Source of the DNA: Rhodospirillaceae bacterium
GTDB lineage: Bacteria; Pseudomonadota; Alphaproteobacteria; Thalassobaculales; Thalassobaculaceae
DNA: 55,898 bases
Direction: 5' to 3'
NCBI GenBank assembly: GCA_002708305.1
Contig: PANE01000030.1
Coordinates: forward strand, 46,264-102,161
The notes under the pieces: model-generated
Told to the model about the DNA's origin: nothing
The model's database searches: none
The model's input: only the letters and a program-made list of their open reading frames with translations
Translations under genes and position numbers: made by a program
Part shown: positions 45,021-54,787 of the stretch, piece by piece
Layout: every line of letters starts with the position of its first letter
Position numbering within the stretch: position 1 is the stretch's first letter

Positions 45021-46327
45021 TATTTCTTCTCATACAAATTATGTTTTAACCAGTTTTCGGCAACGCCCTGTATAGAAGAGCGGATACCAGTATTTCTAAT
45101 TTCATCGATTGCATCGCTGATATAGGCGCCGATTAGCATTCTGCGTGCACGTTCCCTATCAATTCCCCGCGCGCGCAAGTAAAAAATATGCTCTTCCTCT
45201 AACTCTCCAACTGTTGCTCCATGGCTACAACGAACGTCATCTGCATAAATTTCTAATTCAGGCTTCGAATTTATCTCAGCCTGGTCAGAGAGCAACATAG
45301 CCCTGTTCATCTGATAACCATCAGTTTTTTGCGCATCTGGGTGAACTAATATTTTTCCCTGAAAGACGCCACGTGCCCTATCACCTAATACGCCTTTAAA
45401 AACTTCCCTACTACAACTACCTTCAGCTATATGTTCGATAAGCGTTGTATTATCAATATGTTGGCTACCCGCACCTAAATAGGTTCCGTTGACGCAACAT
45501 TCGGCACCGCTACCTGTTATATGTGCCTGAATTTCGTTTCTCGATAATATTCCACCTAGACTAATTGTAAAATTATCATAAAATGCACGCTCTTTAATCA
45601 AAACCTTTGTAAGGCTAATGTGAAAAGACTCGTTACTTTCATTTTGCAATTTATAATGACCAACCTTTGCCCCATCTTGGAGGTTAAACTGAACAACTGA
45701 ATTTGAAAAATACATACCAGAAGAAGCTCCAACATGACTTTCAATAACATCCAGTTTTGCTCCCTTACCTACATTTACGACTATTCTCGGCGCAAAAGTT
45801 ATCTGGCTACCTGAACCAATCGAGATAATATGTATAGGAGAAGACAACTCTGTTCCTTCAGCTAGTTCTAAAACTAACGCATCAGAGAACATCGCTGTAT
45901 TTAAAGATGCCAACGGCAGCGCATATTTAATCTCTTTGCCCAACCTTAAATCATCAAAAAATGTTTTTTGATAATCACTCAAATTTGCCAGCGGAGTTAG
46001 AGCTATACCTTCAGGTAACAGCTTTTGGTCCGAGAGTTCACTATTAAACACACCGTTAACGAGGACTAATCTAGGACAATCCAAAGGTATTATCATATCT
46101 TCAGGAATAGCTGTCGAATAATCTTTTGCTATAGAGAATGAATGGGAGCCCAATTTATTCAGATTTGTATATTTCCACGATTCATTTTTTGCACCCGGCC
46201 AACCGACATCCACATAATTTTGCAATCCGCGTTTGCATAACTCATGATGCCAATCACCAGTCACCCCCTCAAAGGATTCAGCAATAAGTTCCTCAAACGG
46301 CAATTTGCTTGATTGTTGTATATTCAT
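45020..46327 (-). CDS. sufD: Fe-S cluster assembly scaffold SufD
   Basis: The protein (435 residues from the ATG) has the SufBD beta-helix core. KNESWKYTNLNKL is in the N-terminal third and VHPDAQKTDGYQMNRAMLL with the SKPELEIYADDVRCSHGATV block lies near the C-terminus. It forms the SufBC2D scaffold. An in-frame TTG one codon earlier exists, but the ATG overlapping the sufC stop is preferred. Confidence 0.92.
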   Translation of the reverse strand: MNIQQSSKLPFEELIAESFEGVTGDWHHELCKRGLQNYVDVGWPGAKNESWKYTNLNKLGSHSFSIAKDYSTAIPEDMIIPLDCPRLVLVNGVFNSELSDQKLLPEGIALTPLANLSDYQKTFFDDLRLGKEIKYALPLASLNTAMFSDALVLELAEGTELSSPIHIISIGSGSQITFAPRIVVNVGKGAKLDVIESHVGASSGMYFSNSVVQFNLQDGAKVGHYKLQNESNESFHISLTKVLIKERAFYDNFTISLGGILSRNEIQAHITGSGAECCVNGTYLGAGSQHIDNTTLIEHIAEGSCSREVFKGVLGDRARGVFQGKILVHPDAQKTDGYQMNRAMLLSDQAEINSKPELEIYADDVRCSHGATVGELEEEHIFYLRARGIDRERARRMLIGAYISDAIDEIRNTGIRSSIQGVAENWLKHNLYEKK

Positions 46328-47082
46328 CAAGCAGCCTCTCCTGAAAATTCGGCATAGCCGTTTGCCTCCAACTCCAATGCTAACTCTTTTCCTCCAGATC
46401 GTTGGATTTTACCATGAGCCAAAACATGAACGTGATCAGGTTGTATATAATTCAGTAGCCTTTGGTAATGGGTTATTATAAGCATACTCCTATTTTCTGA
46501 GCGAAGCTTATTGACACCCTCTGATACCAGCTTGAGCGCGTCGATATCAAGCCCTGAGTCTGTTTCATCTAAAATTGCTAGTTCTGGTTCTAAAACTGCC
46601 ATTTGCAGTATTTCGTTTCGTTTTTTTTCCCCTCCTGAGAAACCAACATTCACAGCTCTTTTGAGCATCTCGTCACTCATATTCAAGGTTTTTGCCCTGG
46701 ACCTAACAAATTTAAGGAATTCCATCGCGTCAGCCTCTTTATGCCCCGAATATCTGAGCTTTGCATTGTAAGCCTCTCTTAAAAAGGTCATACCAACCAC
46801 ACCCGGTACCTCGACAGGGTATTGAAAAGCGAGAAAAATCCCTTCATTAGCCCGTTCATCCGCTTCCAGATCAAGTAGGTTCTTATCTTTGAATACTATC
46901 TCTCCCTTTGCCACGTCATATCCCTCACGCCCAGCAAGCACATATGACAATGTACTTTTTCCTGATCCATTAGGCCCCATTACGGCATGTATTTCACCAG
47001 GACCAAGTTCAAGATTAATCCCTTTCAATATCTCTTTACCACCAACAGTAGCATGAAGATTTTTGATTGATAAAAGCGCCAT
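46327..47082 (-). CDS. sufC: Fe-S cluster assembly ATPase SufC
   Basis: The 251-residue ABC ATPase has Walker A GPNGSGKSTLSYVLAG, the SufC-type signature GFSGGEKKRNEILQMA, and Walker B LAILDETDSGLDIDAL. It has no membrane domain. It powers structural changes in the SufBCD scaffold. It sits between sufB (38-base gap) and sufD (one-base overlap). Confidence 0.94.
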   Translation of the reverse strand: MALLSIKNLHATVGGKEILKGINLELGPGEIHAVMGPNGSGKSTLSYVLAGREGYDVAKGEIVFKDKNLLDLEADERANEGIFLAFQYPVEVPGVVGMTFLREAYNAKLRYSGHKEADAMEFLKFVRSRAKTLNMSDEMLKRAVNVGFSGGEKKRNEILQMAVLEPELAILDETDSGLDIDALKLVSEGVNKLRSENRSMLIITHYQRLLNYIQPDHVHVLAHGKIQRSGGKELALELEANGYAEFSGEAA

Positions 47083-47120
47083 TATTGTTTTCCCCTACTT
47101 TAATTTATTTCAGTATTTAA

Positions 47121-48578
47121 TCAGCCCACGCTACCTTCGAGACTAATTCCAATTAGTTTCTGAGCTTCAACGGCAAATTCCATAGGTAATTCCTTCATCA
47201 CTTCCTTGCAAAATCCATTTACAATAAGAGAAACAGCCGCTTCTGGAGACAACCCACGTTGCTGACAATAAAACATCTGATCTTCACTTATTTTTGACGT
47301 TGTAGCCTCGTGTTCAACACGAGCCGTTGGGTTACGGCTCTCTATATAAGGAACTGTATGCGCACCACAACTATTGCCAATTAACAAACTATCGCACTGC
47401 GTAAAGTTCCTAGCACCTTCGGCTTTTGGCATTATCTTCACTAAGCCTCGATAGGTGTTATCGGCCTTCCCCGCGCTTATTCCTTTTGATATTATTGTTG
47501 ACCTAGTATTTTTACCCAAATGGATCATTTTCGTACCTGTATCCGCTTGCTGAGCATTATTTGTGATGGCAACTGAATAAAACTCTCCAACCGAGTTGTC
47601 TCCCTGAAGTATGCAACTGGGGTATTTCCAAGTGACTGCTGAGCCTGTTTCTACTTGCGTCCACGATATTTTTGAATTATCCCCTCGGCAGGCCCCACGT
47701 TTGGTCACGAAATTGTATATACCACCAGCACCATTTTCGTCTCCTGGGTACCAATTTTGAACGGTAGAATATTTTATCTCTGCATCCTTCAAAGCTACTA
47801 ATTCTACTACAGCCGCATGTAATTGGTTTTCATCTCTTTGAGGGGCGGTACAACCCTCTAAATAACTGACATAAGAACCTTCGTCAGCAATAATCATCGT
47901 ACGCTCAAACTGACCCGTGTTTTCTGCATTAATTCTAAAATAAGTGGATAATTCCATGGGACAACGAAGGCCTTTGGGAACGTACACAAATGATCCATCC
48001 GTAAAAACTGCACAATTCAGGGCAGAAAAGTAGTTATCAGACTGTGGCACAACTGACCCAAGATATTTTTTTACGAGATCCGGGTATTCGCGTACAGCCT
48101 CTGATATAGAACAAAATATAACACCCATCTCTGTTAATTTAGCTTTATAAGTAGTTGCAACAGACACGGAATCAAAAACAGCGTCTACAGCAACAACACC
48201 AGAGAGTAATTCTTGCTCTTTGAGTGGTATTCCCAATTTCTCATATGTTTTAAGAAGCTCTGGGTCAACTTCATCTAGACTTTTGGGACGATCCATCGAT
48301 TTGGGCGCGGCATAATAATAAAGATCTTGATAGTCAATTTTCTTATACCCTACCTTTGCCCAATTTGGCTCCTTCATGGTCAACCAATGCCTGTAAGCCT
48401 TAAGTCGCCATTCCAACATCCAATCCGGTTCTTCTTTTTTTTCAGATATGAAGCGAATTATATCCTCATTCAACCCTTTTGGGGCTGTCTCCATTTCGAT
48501 ATCAGTCACAAAGCCGTATTTATATTTATCGGCTTCAAGACCCTTTACTTGATCAACTGTCTCTGAAGATATTGACAT
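47121..48578 (-). CDS. sufB: Fe-S cluster assembly scaffold SufB
   Basis: The 485-residue protein matches SufB across its length: [24 protein letters not shown], the [13 protein letters not shown] block, and [19 protein letters not shown], where the conserved Cys lies in the core beta-helix. The SufB Cys involved in sulfur transfer is probably in the C-terminal SCGAHT region. The ATG at 48578 is preferred to a GTG directly before it. It is the first structural gene after the Rrf2 regulator (a 40-base gap). Confidence 0.94.
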   Translation of the reverse strand: MSISSETVDQVKGLEADKYKYGFVTDIEMETAPKGLNEDIIRFISEKKEEPDWMLEWRLKAYRHWLTMKEPNWAKVGYKKIDYQDLYYYAAPKSMDRPKSLDEVDPELLKTYEKLGIPLKEQELLSGVVAVDAVFDSVSVATTYKAKLTEMGVIFCSISEAVREYPDLVKKYLGSVVPQSDNYFSALNCAVFTDGSFVYVPKGLRCPMELSTYFRINAENTGQFERTMIIADEGSYVSYLEGCTAPQRDENQLHAAVVELVALKDAEIKYSTVQNWYPGDENGAGGIYNFVTKRGACRGDNSKISWTQVETGSAVTWKYPSCILQGDNSVGEFYSVAITNNAQQADTGTKMIHLGKNTRSTIISKGISAGKADNTYRGLVKIMPKAEGARNFTQCDSLLIGNSCGAHTVPYIESRNPTARVEHEATTSKISEDQMFYCQQRGLSPEAAVSLIVNGFCKEVMKELPMEFAVEAQKLIGISLEGSVG

Positions 48579-48618
48579 CACTCATCCGTTCTAAATTAAT
48601 TACAACTCAATAATAAAA

Positions 48619-49092
48619 TTAACGCGTTTGAAAACTACTAGAGTCTATGGGTTTTAGACCGCCATCCGATTTCAACGGAAATATCTCTCCTGGGTCCAAT
48701 AAATCAGCCAACGTGACACGATCTAATGCACTTTTTATAGCCTCATTAACTGTGTTCCAATTTCCACGCATAGGACATGAAGCTTCCACATCGCATTGGT
48801 CAGTCGTCCCATCTACACAAGCGGTTAGAGCGATTGGACCATCTAGCGCTTCGATAATTTCAGACACCCGCACTGCATGTGCACTTCTGTTAAGACAATA
48901 ACCCCCATTTGCACCACGGTGCGACTCTATCAATGATGACCCAGCCATTAGTTTCAATATCTTAGATACAGTAGGTGTTGGCAGCCCCGTACTATCAGAA
49001 ATCTCTCCCGCAGTCTGGACGTTTCCCACATCATTTGATAATCGGCTCAGAACGACTACCGCGTAATCTGTCAATCTATTAAGTTTAAGCAT
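48619..49092 (-). CDS. Rrf2-family Fe-S-sensing regulator of the suf operon
   Basis: The 157-residue regulator has the Rrf2 winged-helix (LTDYAVVVLSRLSND, and the recognition region STGLPTPTVSKILKLM). Three cysteines at 92, 100 and 106 probably hold an Fe-S cluster, as in IscR (spacing 7 and 5, against 5 and 5 in E. coli). As the first gene of the suf operon, with a palindrome upstream, it probably represses suf when its cluster is full. AGGA precedes the ATG. It may be called IscR-like or SUF-type Rrf2. Confidence 0.9.
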   Translation of the reverse strand: MLKLNRLTDYAVVVLSRLSNDVGNVQTAGEISDSTGLPTPTVSKILKLMAGSSLIESHRGANGGYCLNRSAHAVRVSEIIEALDGPIALTACVDGTTDQCDVEASCPMRGNWNTVNEAIKSALDRVTLADLLDPGEIFPLKSDGGLKPIDSSSFQTR

Positions 49093-49148
49093 AACTTTCC
49101 TAACGAGTACGACGTAACAGTAAGCTAGGGTTCTATATTAAAAAAACC

Positions 49149-49183
49149 AGTTAAAATAGTACTAAATTAGTACTATTTTAACT
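49149..49183. promoter_or_regulatory. Candidate Rrf2/IscR-type operator upstream of the suf operon
   Basis: A perfect 15-bp inverted repeat (AGTTAAAATAGTACT and its complement, five-base spacer) lies 57 bases before the regulator start. Its centre reads ACTAAATTAGT, which fits the middle of the E. coli IscR type 1 consensus ACTRWWWYAGT. It sits in the intergenic gap before the rrf2-suf operon and also upstream of the divergent EamA gene. No T run follows it on either strand, so a terminator is unlikely. Use by this Rrf2 protein is inferred. Confidence 0.6.
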
Positions 49184-49375
49184 TTGTACGAATAATTAAC
49201 AAATATAAATGAACGACTGCACCTTTCAATAGGAGGCGTAATCGACTAATATTTGCCGTTTTTTCTTGGTGAGTTATATATTTTTCATTATTAAGTCCTG
49301 CAAACCACGAATTATAACGAGTGAACGTTAAATGCAACTACATTTCTAATCCATTTAATAGATCGAACTTCATCC

Positions 49376-50260
49376 ATGGAAAATAAAAATCAACAAAGGC
49401 CATTTCTAGCCAGCCTTTGGATGATTGGGGCCTTAATATCAATATCTGGTATGGCCGTTGCGGGACGCGAGCTTTCCAGCGAGCTTAACGCATTTCAAAT
49501 TTCATTCACCCGGAGCTTTCTTTGTTTTGTGTCTCTGTTATTACTATTAATATTTATCGGTTTTAAACACATAAAAACAAACAAAATTAAATTACATGTT
49601 TTTCGTAATATCATTCATTTTGGAGGACAAACTGGTTGGTTATATGGGGTCGCCCTACTACCTTTAGCAGAGGTTTTTGCCATCGAATTTACGGCACCTA
49701 TTTGGACTGCAATTTTAGCAATAATCATTTTAAAGGAACGACTCACCAGTGGCCGATCTATAAGTATTATTCTAGGTTTTATTGGAGTTCTAATTATCTT
49801 AAGACCTGGACTACAAATCATTCAGCCGGCAGCACTAGTGGTTTTGTTTGCGACATTTTGCTTTGCATCAACCTATGTATTTACAAGATACATGTCTTCT
49901 ACAGAAACACCCTTAACCATAATTTTTTACATGAACCTAATACAATTACCAATTGGCCTGATGGCATCGATTCCCAATTGGCACATACCATCAATTGAGC
50001 TTTGGCCATGGGCGTTACTGCTAGGACTAACTGGGCTTGCTTCGCATTTTTGCTTTGCACACGCTTTCAAACATGCAGATGCAGCAGTCGTGTCTCCTTT
50101 AGATTTTATGCGCTTACCTTTAATCGCATTTATCGGCTTTGTTTTATATGACGAAGGATGGGATTTTATGATCTTATTCGGTGGAACTATTATATTCGTT
50201 GGAAACTTATTAAATATTTATTCAGAACAACGTTCTGTTAGAAAACAGAGTGTTAATTGA
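49376..50260 (+). CDS. EamA/DMT superfamily transporter
   Basis: The 294-residue protein has ten membrane helices in two EamA repeats. It includes PLAEVFAIEFTAPIWTAILA with the ERLTSGRSISIILGFIGVLI segment in the first repeat and HADAAVVSPLDFMRLPLIAF in the second. It resembles the family of inner-membrane metabolite exporters. It is divergent from the suf regulator, with the palindrome in the shared 283-base gap. The ribosome binding site is weak. The substrate is unknown. Confidence 0.87.
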   Translation: MENKNQQRPFLASLWMIGALISISGMAVAGRELSSELNAFQISFTRSFLCFVSLLLLLIFIGFKHIKTNKIKLHVFRNIIHFGGQTGWLYGVALLPLAEVFAIEFTAPIWTAILAIIILKERLTSGRSISIILGFIGVLIILRPGLQIIQPAALVVLFATFCFASTYVFTRYMSSTETPLTIIFYMNLIQLPIGLMASIPNWHIPSIELWPWALLLGLTGLASHFCFAHAFKHADAAVVSPLDFMRLPLIAFIGFVLYDEGWDFMILFGGTIIFVGNLLNIYSEQRSVRKQSVN

Positions 50261-50399
50261 AGTTGACAGGTGATTGAGAACCCTAACAAAAAATTAAGAT
50301 AACACAGCTATATGTTTTTCTCATTAATATGCTTTCCAGACGGCGTATTTGATATTAACGTTTTTTAAGTTTTTCAATCTAGTGACTTGGAAAAGATTC

Positions 50400-52121
50400 A
50401 TGCCTTTTGAAATTTTAACCTTGAACGATACAACTTGGCAAATCGGAGCAACAGTAACAAAGAAAGCTGAAGCAGAAGAAGTTGCCACTCAAATGTTAAG
50501 TGAGTCCGGTGTCACTGGTGTCAGAATCGTGCTTGATCACACGCTGATCTCAAAGTCCATAGACCAACTTGAGGATGAAGATATTATCTTTGAAAAGCTC
50601 AAGGAGGTTGGTCAAGAAAAAGTATTTATCAATGACATTGATAAGGCGCCGGATTGTTCTGTAGCGGGGGACCTTTTATTGACTGACAGTAGAAAGGCAA
50701 TAAATAAACTTTTCCGCCGATATCTCGACAAAAACAACATAACCGCTATGGAAGCGCTGCACAACAGTAAGGAACTCAAACGAGTTCAAGATGCAGATGC
50801 GTTGGTGCCATCAGCAATTGCAAAAGTGGCAAAATTACAAGCGGACCCGGAAGTATCTAATGCAAATAAAAGACGAGATACTTTATTTGAATTTGTTGCA
50901 ACTATCACCGAAAAAGCTAGAAAAGCCGAAGAAACGAATCTCCCAAAGATAGTTGGAACGGATCTAGATCTGGCAATAGTAGCTATCGATGAACTATCAG
51001 AAACTGATAACTTTGATTATCTTCTAAATATCACCATAACAAAGGCGCTGATTGATGTCAGAGATTGGTGGGGTAAGCTTGTCCAGAGCATTGACTATGC
51101 AGAATCTACTACTGACCAAAGAGGAATAAATGCGCTTGACCGTTTCATAGCTGATATTTTGAGCAACAACTCCGTAATTCAAGATTTATTGGGAGACCAG
51201 GCCGATTTAGGAAGCGCCATAATAACGATGCTGGATTTAAGTGCAGGATCTCTAAAGGTTGGTAATGTTGAGGAAATGCAGAATGGTAGCATTGAACAAA
51301 CTAAAGCAAAGTTGAATCTATTATTAAGTCAAGGAGCCTTGCAAGAAAGTCAACGGGTACTCACCGATCGAGTGAGCCAGCAGATAGCAGGGTCAGCTGC
51401 ACTGTCAAAAACTGGAGAGGAAGGGGAACGTGAACGTTTTACGACTATTATTGAACGCCTCATAGTCAAAGATGAAATTAAAGGAGGTGCAGAGATTGCT
51501 CAAGCAATAATAGAACGTCAAACACGAATTATTAATAAAGGCGGTTTAAACGGTCTAAAAGAAGCAGTCATAACCTTGATAAACCAATTAAATTCGCCCG
51601 CGAGAAAAACCGCTTTTTTACTATCCCTAAGTAAATCTCAAAAAGGTGTTGAGCAGCTGAGTGAGTATATACAAGAACAGATTGACCTTTTGTTTTTAAG
51701 ATCTGAATCTTTGAATTCTTGTGTCGCCAAAGATCTCCCACCCAATCAAAAAATGCAACAAGTTACGGCTAGTTTTTATCAAATAGAACAATCTGATATT
51801 GAGCTGGATAAAAAACAGCAGATACTTGAAAAGATGGACGAGTTGCTTTTGAGCTACATTGAAGCATCAAAAATAATGGAAAAAATTAATAGTACCCAGC
51901 GACCAATGCATCTCCGAGCTCTCATGTTGGTCGGAATGTGTCAGGCTGAAATGTTACCTAAGGGTAAAGCATCCGAAATTCCACGCAATATTTTGAAAGA
52001 ACGAATGCAGGATCCAGATTTTAATAACCAACTAGTGTCTCAAATCGATGACCCTGCCGAAAAGGACCGGGTCATAAATAGATTTCAAGCTCAATTGAAA
52101 AGGGCAAAAATGGCGAGTTGA
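50400..52121 (+). CDS. Large helical protein of unknown function, 573 residues
   Basis: No named family was recognised. The N-terminal 60 residues (MPFEILTLNDTTWQIGATVT, then a helix with EAEEVATQMLSE and GVRIVLDHTL) look like a small alpha/beta module. A similar opening occurs in conserved alphaproteobacterial proteins of unknown role. The remaining 500 residues are mostly charged amphipathic helix, with no signal peptide, membrane helix or cysteine-rich motif, and only two cysteines near the middle and end. The ATG at 50400 is preferred over an upstream start because GGAAAAG precedes it. It stands alone between a transporter and a convergent hydrolase gene. A cytosolic structural or regulatory role is possible but unproven. 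Confidence 0.75.
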   Translation: MPFEILTLNDTTWQIGATVTKKAEAEEVATQMLSESGVTGVRIVLDHTLISKSIDQLEDEDIIFEKLKEVGQEKVFINDIDKAPDCSVAGDLLLTDSRKAINKLFRRYLDKNNITAMEALHNSKELKRVQDADALVPSAIAKVAKLQADPEVSNANKRRDTLFEFVATITEKARKAEETNLPKIVGTDLDLAIVAIDELSETDNFDYLLNITITKALIDVRDWWGKLVQSIDYAESTTDQRGINALDRFIADILSNNSVIQDLLGDQADLGSAIITMLDLSAGSLKVGNVEEMQNGSIEQTKAKLNLLLSQGALQESQRVLTDRVSQQIAGSAALSKTGEEGERERFTTIIERLIVKDEIKGGAEIAQAIIERQTRIINKGGLNGLKEAVITLINQLNSPARKTAFLLSLSKSQKGVEQLSEYIQEQIDLLFLRSESLNSCVAKDLPPNQKMQQVTASFYQIEQSDIELDKKQQILEKMDELLLSYIEASKIMEKINSTQRPMHLRALMLVGMCQAEMLPKGKASEIPRNILKERMQDPDFNNQLVSQIDDPAEKDRVINRFQAQLKRAKMAS

Positions 52122-52225
52122 GCTAATAGTTATAATCTACATTTAAAAAAACAACGAAGTGGCTTTAAATGAAAGCAAAACGACGCGCCTTAAAAAGTCC
52201 CTAAGAAACGGCGCATCAATTACGA

Positions 52226-53020
52226 TTATAACGACAAGAAGTTCTCTATAACCGAGTTAAATTCCTTAGAATCTTCAAGATAACCCGCGTGGCCAACTCC
52301 AGTTATCTGCTTACTTTCAACGCCAGAGATTAAAGTAGCTATTTCTTCGCTTCTCGAAGGAATAACAACGCGGTCTTTTTCCCCGGTCAGAACTAAAACA
52401 GGTAGTTTGAGATTCTCAACAATTCCTCGTGTATCAGCATGATGAAGCATTTTACATCCTGCAAGTAATCCGCTGTACGTCACCTCAGCCGCTATTGAAG
52501 CCACTTCATTTTTAATCTCAATTGATACTGATGAGGTGAGCATGCTAGCCGCTCGCGCCATGCCAAAATCCTCTGGCGACATATTTTCAATATCATTCAG
52601 TCGAGAAAGGTAACCTTCACCTAATGGAGAACCGACAGATGCCCCATGCCCCATAAATGTGCTAGATAATATCAACTTATTGACGCGATCGGGGTTTGCC
52701 CCGGCGACACCCTGAGCGACAACCCCCCCCATTGAATGTCCTAACAAATTAACACTCGATATTTTTAGCGCGGTCATAAACTCTAAGACAGCATTCGTAT
52801 ATTCTCTTACATTCGCTTCTCTACCCGCACTTTTGCCGTAAGCTGGCGCGTCCCATGCTATAACATGAAACTGTTTCTCTAATGCTGAAAACTGATTTCG
52901 CCATGACCGGGAGTTTCCCCCGATACCGTGTAACAACAAGAGTACAGGTCCAGAACCATTTTCCCGGTAGGAAATCTGTCCTCCTCGCGTTTTAACTATT
53001 TTTCGCTCAGGTAATATCAT
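52226..53020 (-). CDS. Alpha/beta hydrolase
   Basis: The 264-residue protein has the oxyanion block LLLLHGIGGNSRSWRNQ, the nucleophile elbow GHSMGG (Ser96), a late acidic residue in LTGEKDRVV, and the catalytic His in TGVGHAGYLED. This matches small-molecule esterases or C-C hydrolases such as MhpC-like enzymes. No signal peptide is seen. It follows the FAD/[2Fe-2S] dehydrogenase genes on the same strand after 68 bases, so it may act in the same pathway. The substrate is unknown. Confidence 0.86.
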   Translation of the reverse strand: MILPERKIVKTRGGQISYRENGSGPVLLLLHGIGGNSRSWRNQFSALEKQFHVIAWDAPAYGKSAGREANVREYTNAVLEFMTALKISSVNLLGHSMGGVVAQGVAGANPDRVNKLILSSTFMGHGASVGSPLGEGYLSRLNDIENMSPEDFGMARAASMLTSSVSIEIKNEVASIAAEVTYSGLLAGCKMLHHADTRGIVENLKLPVLVLTGEKDRVVIPSRSEEIATLISGVESKQITGVGHAGYLEDSKEFNSVIENFLSL

Positions 53021-53088
53021 AACTATTCATCCAAATTCCTAAGTTTTTATGCCCCATTAACCCCAACTCAAATTTTGATTGCCTCAGC

Positions 53089-54495
53089 TTAATTATCATT
53101 CAAAGTTACTATCTCTTCTAATGATAATGGTTTTATTGGAGGACGAACCCTAAATGCCCCCACATCTGCTGGTTTTTTTTCAAGGGCCTTGCTCATCACT
53201 TCCGTGACCGAAGTCCCACACATTCGCCCCTGACAAATACCCATACCGCATCGTAGGAAGGCTTTTGCTTGATTCGGACCAGAACAACCTTTCTTAACAA
53301 CCTCTCTTATTTCAGCGGCAGTGATCTCTTCGCAACGGCATATAATCGTTTTGTCAGGCACCTCTCCTATTCTTTCTGGCGCGGGAAACAAAGTATCCAA
53401 GAAAGGCCTAATACCTTCATCTAATAAACGACGGAATTTCCTATCCTCAATAATTAAATCCCTTTGACTCTCTTTTATGTATTCAAGCCTTTCCAAAATA
53501 ATTATTCCTGCAATAGCTCCGCTATATTCAGCAGTTCTTGCACCTGAAACGCCTGCTCCATCACCAACGACAAAAACACCAGAGAGCGATGTTTCACCCC
53601 AAGAGTTAACCACGGGGGAAAATGATCGTTGTCGGGGAGACCAAACATGTTCAAGATCAAGCAATCTAGTCAATTGAACATTTGGAAGGATGCCCTCATG
53701 CAATGCGAGCGTGTCCGCTTTCAGGCAATGTTTTGTTTCATTTACCTTAAAAGATAGATTTTGTAGTCTACCATCACCTGAAGCATTCAACTCAGTCACG
53801 TTGCGATAAACCTTTATATTAGATTGCATAATTTTATTTGTTAAATTCCATCCCTTATAGAGATAATCACCTGCAAATAACGCCCTTGGAAAATGTCTCA
53901 AAGCTTTTAAAAAACTCCCCTTAGGCGAAGTATCTAAAATTGCTAAAATACTAATACCCGCACCTATAAGTTGACTTGCCAACTGAAGTACCAGAGGGCC
54001 AGCACCCGCCAAGACTAATTTTCCGGATGGGTACATACCTGAATTTTTCAGAACAGATTGAACGGCTCCTACCGTCATAACGCCAGGCAAGGTCCAGCCT
54101 GGAATAGGAACAGGACGCTCCATCGCACCGGTAGCTATGACTATATATTTTGTTTCAATTTTTTTTGAAACCCCGGCTTGACTATAAAAAATATTATAGA
54201 GGCCGTCTAAGTTGCGGCACTCAATATGCCAAACCATACTACCTGGTTGGTAATCTTTAGCTTGTGATCTAAATTTTTTTGTAAGCCTAGCTCCATCATG
54301 GTACGCGGAACCTAGCCAACTAAGTTCGTTCGGGCGATCACGCATCACCCTATCAATTGCTTTATAAATTTGTCCTCCAGGTTCACTTTGCTCGTCAAGA
54401 ATTACCGCACGACCACCATACTCATGGATCATATTTGAGGCACTCATTCCAGCAGGACCAGCACCAATAATTACAACATCAACACACAAGGTCAT
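53089..54495 (-). CDS. FAD/NAD-binding subunit of a multi-subunit amine dehydrogenase (HcnB / opine oxidase A-like)
   Basis: The protein has two dinucleotide-binding motifs (VVIIGAGPAGMSASNM at the start and KLVLAGAGPLVLQLASQL in the middle). A C-terminal BFD-like [2Fe-2S] segment carries cysteines at about 386, 388, 416 and 421 (CRCEEIT and CGMGICQGRMCG). This is the architecture of hydrogen cyanide synthase B, opine oxidase A and hydroxyproline dehydrogenase subunits. It passes electrons between the oxidase flavin and the chain. The ATG at 54495 is chosen over an upstream start because AGAGG precedes it and the FAD motif begins nearby; it overlaps the small subunit by 17 bases. Confidence 0.85.
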   Translation of the reverse strand: MTLCVDVVIIGAGPAGMSASNMIHEYGGRAVILDEQSEPGGQIYKAIDRVMRDRPNELSWLGSAYHDGARLTKKFRSQAKDYQPGSMVWHIECRNLDGLYNIFYSQAGVSKKIETKYIVIATGAMERPVPIPGWTLPGVMTVGAVQSVLKNSGMYPSGKLVLAGAGPLVLQLASQLIGAGISILAILDTSPKGSFLKALRHFPRALFAGDYLYKGWNLTNKIMQSNIKVYRNVTELNASGDGRLQNLSFKVNETKHCLKADTLALHEGILPNVQLTRLLDLEHVWSPRQRSFSPVVNSWGETSLSGVFVVGDGAGVSGARTAEYSGAIAGIIILERLEYIKESQRDLIIEDRKFRRLLDEGIRPFLDTLFPAPERIGEVPDKTIICRCEEITAAEIREVVKKGCSGPNQAKAFLRCGMGICQGRMCGTSVTEVMSKALEKKPADVGAFRVRPPIKPLSLEEIVTLNDN

Positions 54496-54787
54496 CAGAA
54501 ATAAGCCTCTTTGCTTTCTCACGTTTGATGCTCATACCACTTCTCACAGGCACAAGGCACGCTTGTTGGTGGCCAACTCCATCTATCTCAACTAAACATT
54601 CAAAACAGACGCCCATCATACAATATGGGCCCCTGGGTGTATTAGAAACTGGAGCATCACGAAAATTCATAATACCGGCTGCCATGAGCACGCTTGCAAC
54701 CATTTCACCCTCCAGAGCATCAAGCACCGTTCCATCAAACTCAATTTTAATTAAGCAATTTTTATTTTCATTAAACCTATCGAACAT
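54479..54787 (-). CDS. Small [2Fe-2S] subunit of a multi-subunit amine dehydrogenase (HcnA-like)
   Basis: The 102-residue protein has four cysteines in plant-ferredoxin-like spacing: Cys56-x4-Cys61-x2-Cys64-x12-Cys77 (PYCMMGVCFECLVEI and CLVPV). This matches the small subunit of HcnABC and of hydroxyproline or opine dehydrogenases. The ATG at 54787 is preferred over one 36 bases upstream because AGAGG precedes it. It overlaps the flavoprotein gene upstream by 11 bases and the large flavoprotein downstream by 17 bases, so the three chains are translationally coupled. Confidence 0.85.
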   Translation of the reverse strand: MFDRFNENKNCLIKIEFDGTVLDALEGEMVASVLMAAGIMNFRDAPVSNTPRGPYCMMGVCFECLVEIDGVGHQQACLVPVRSGMSIKREKAKRLISDDLVC

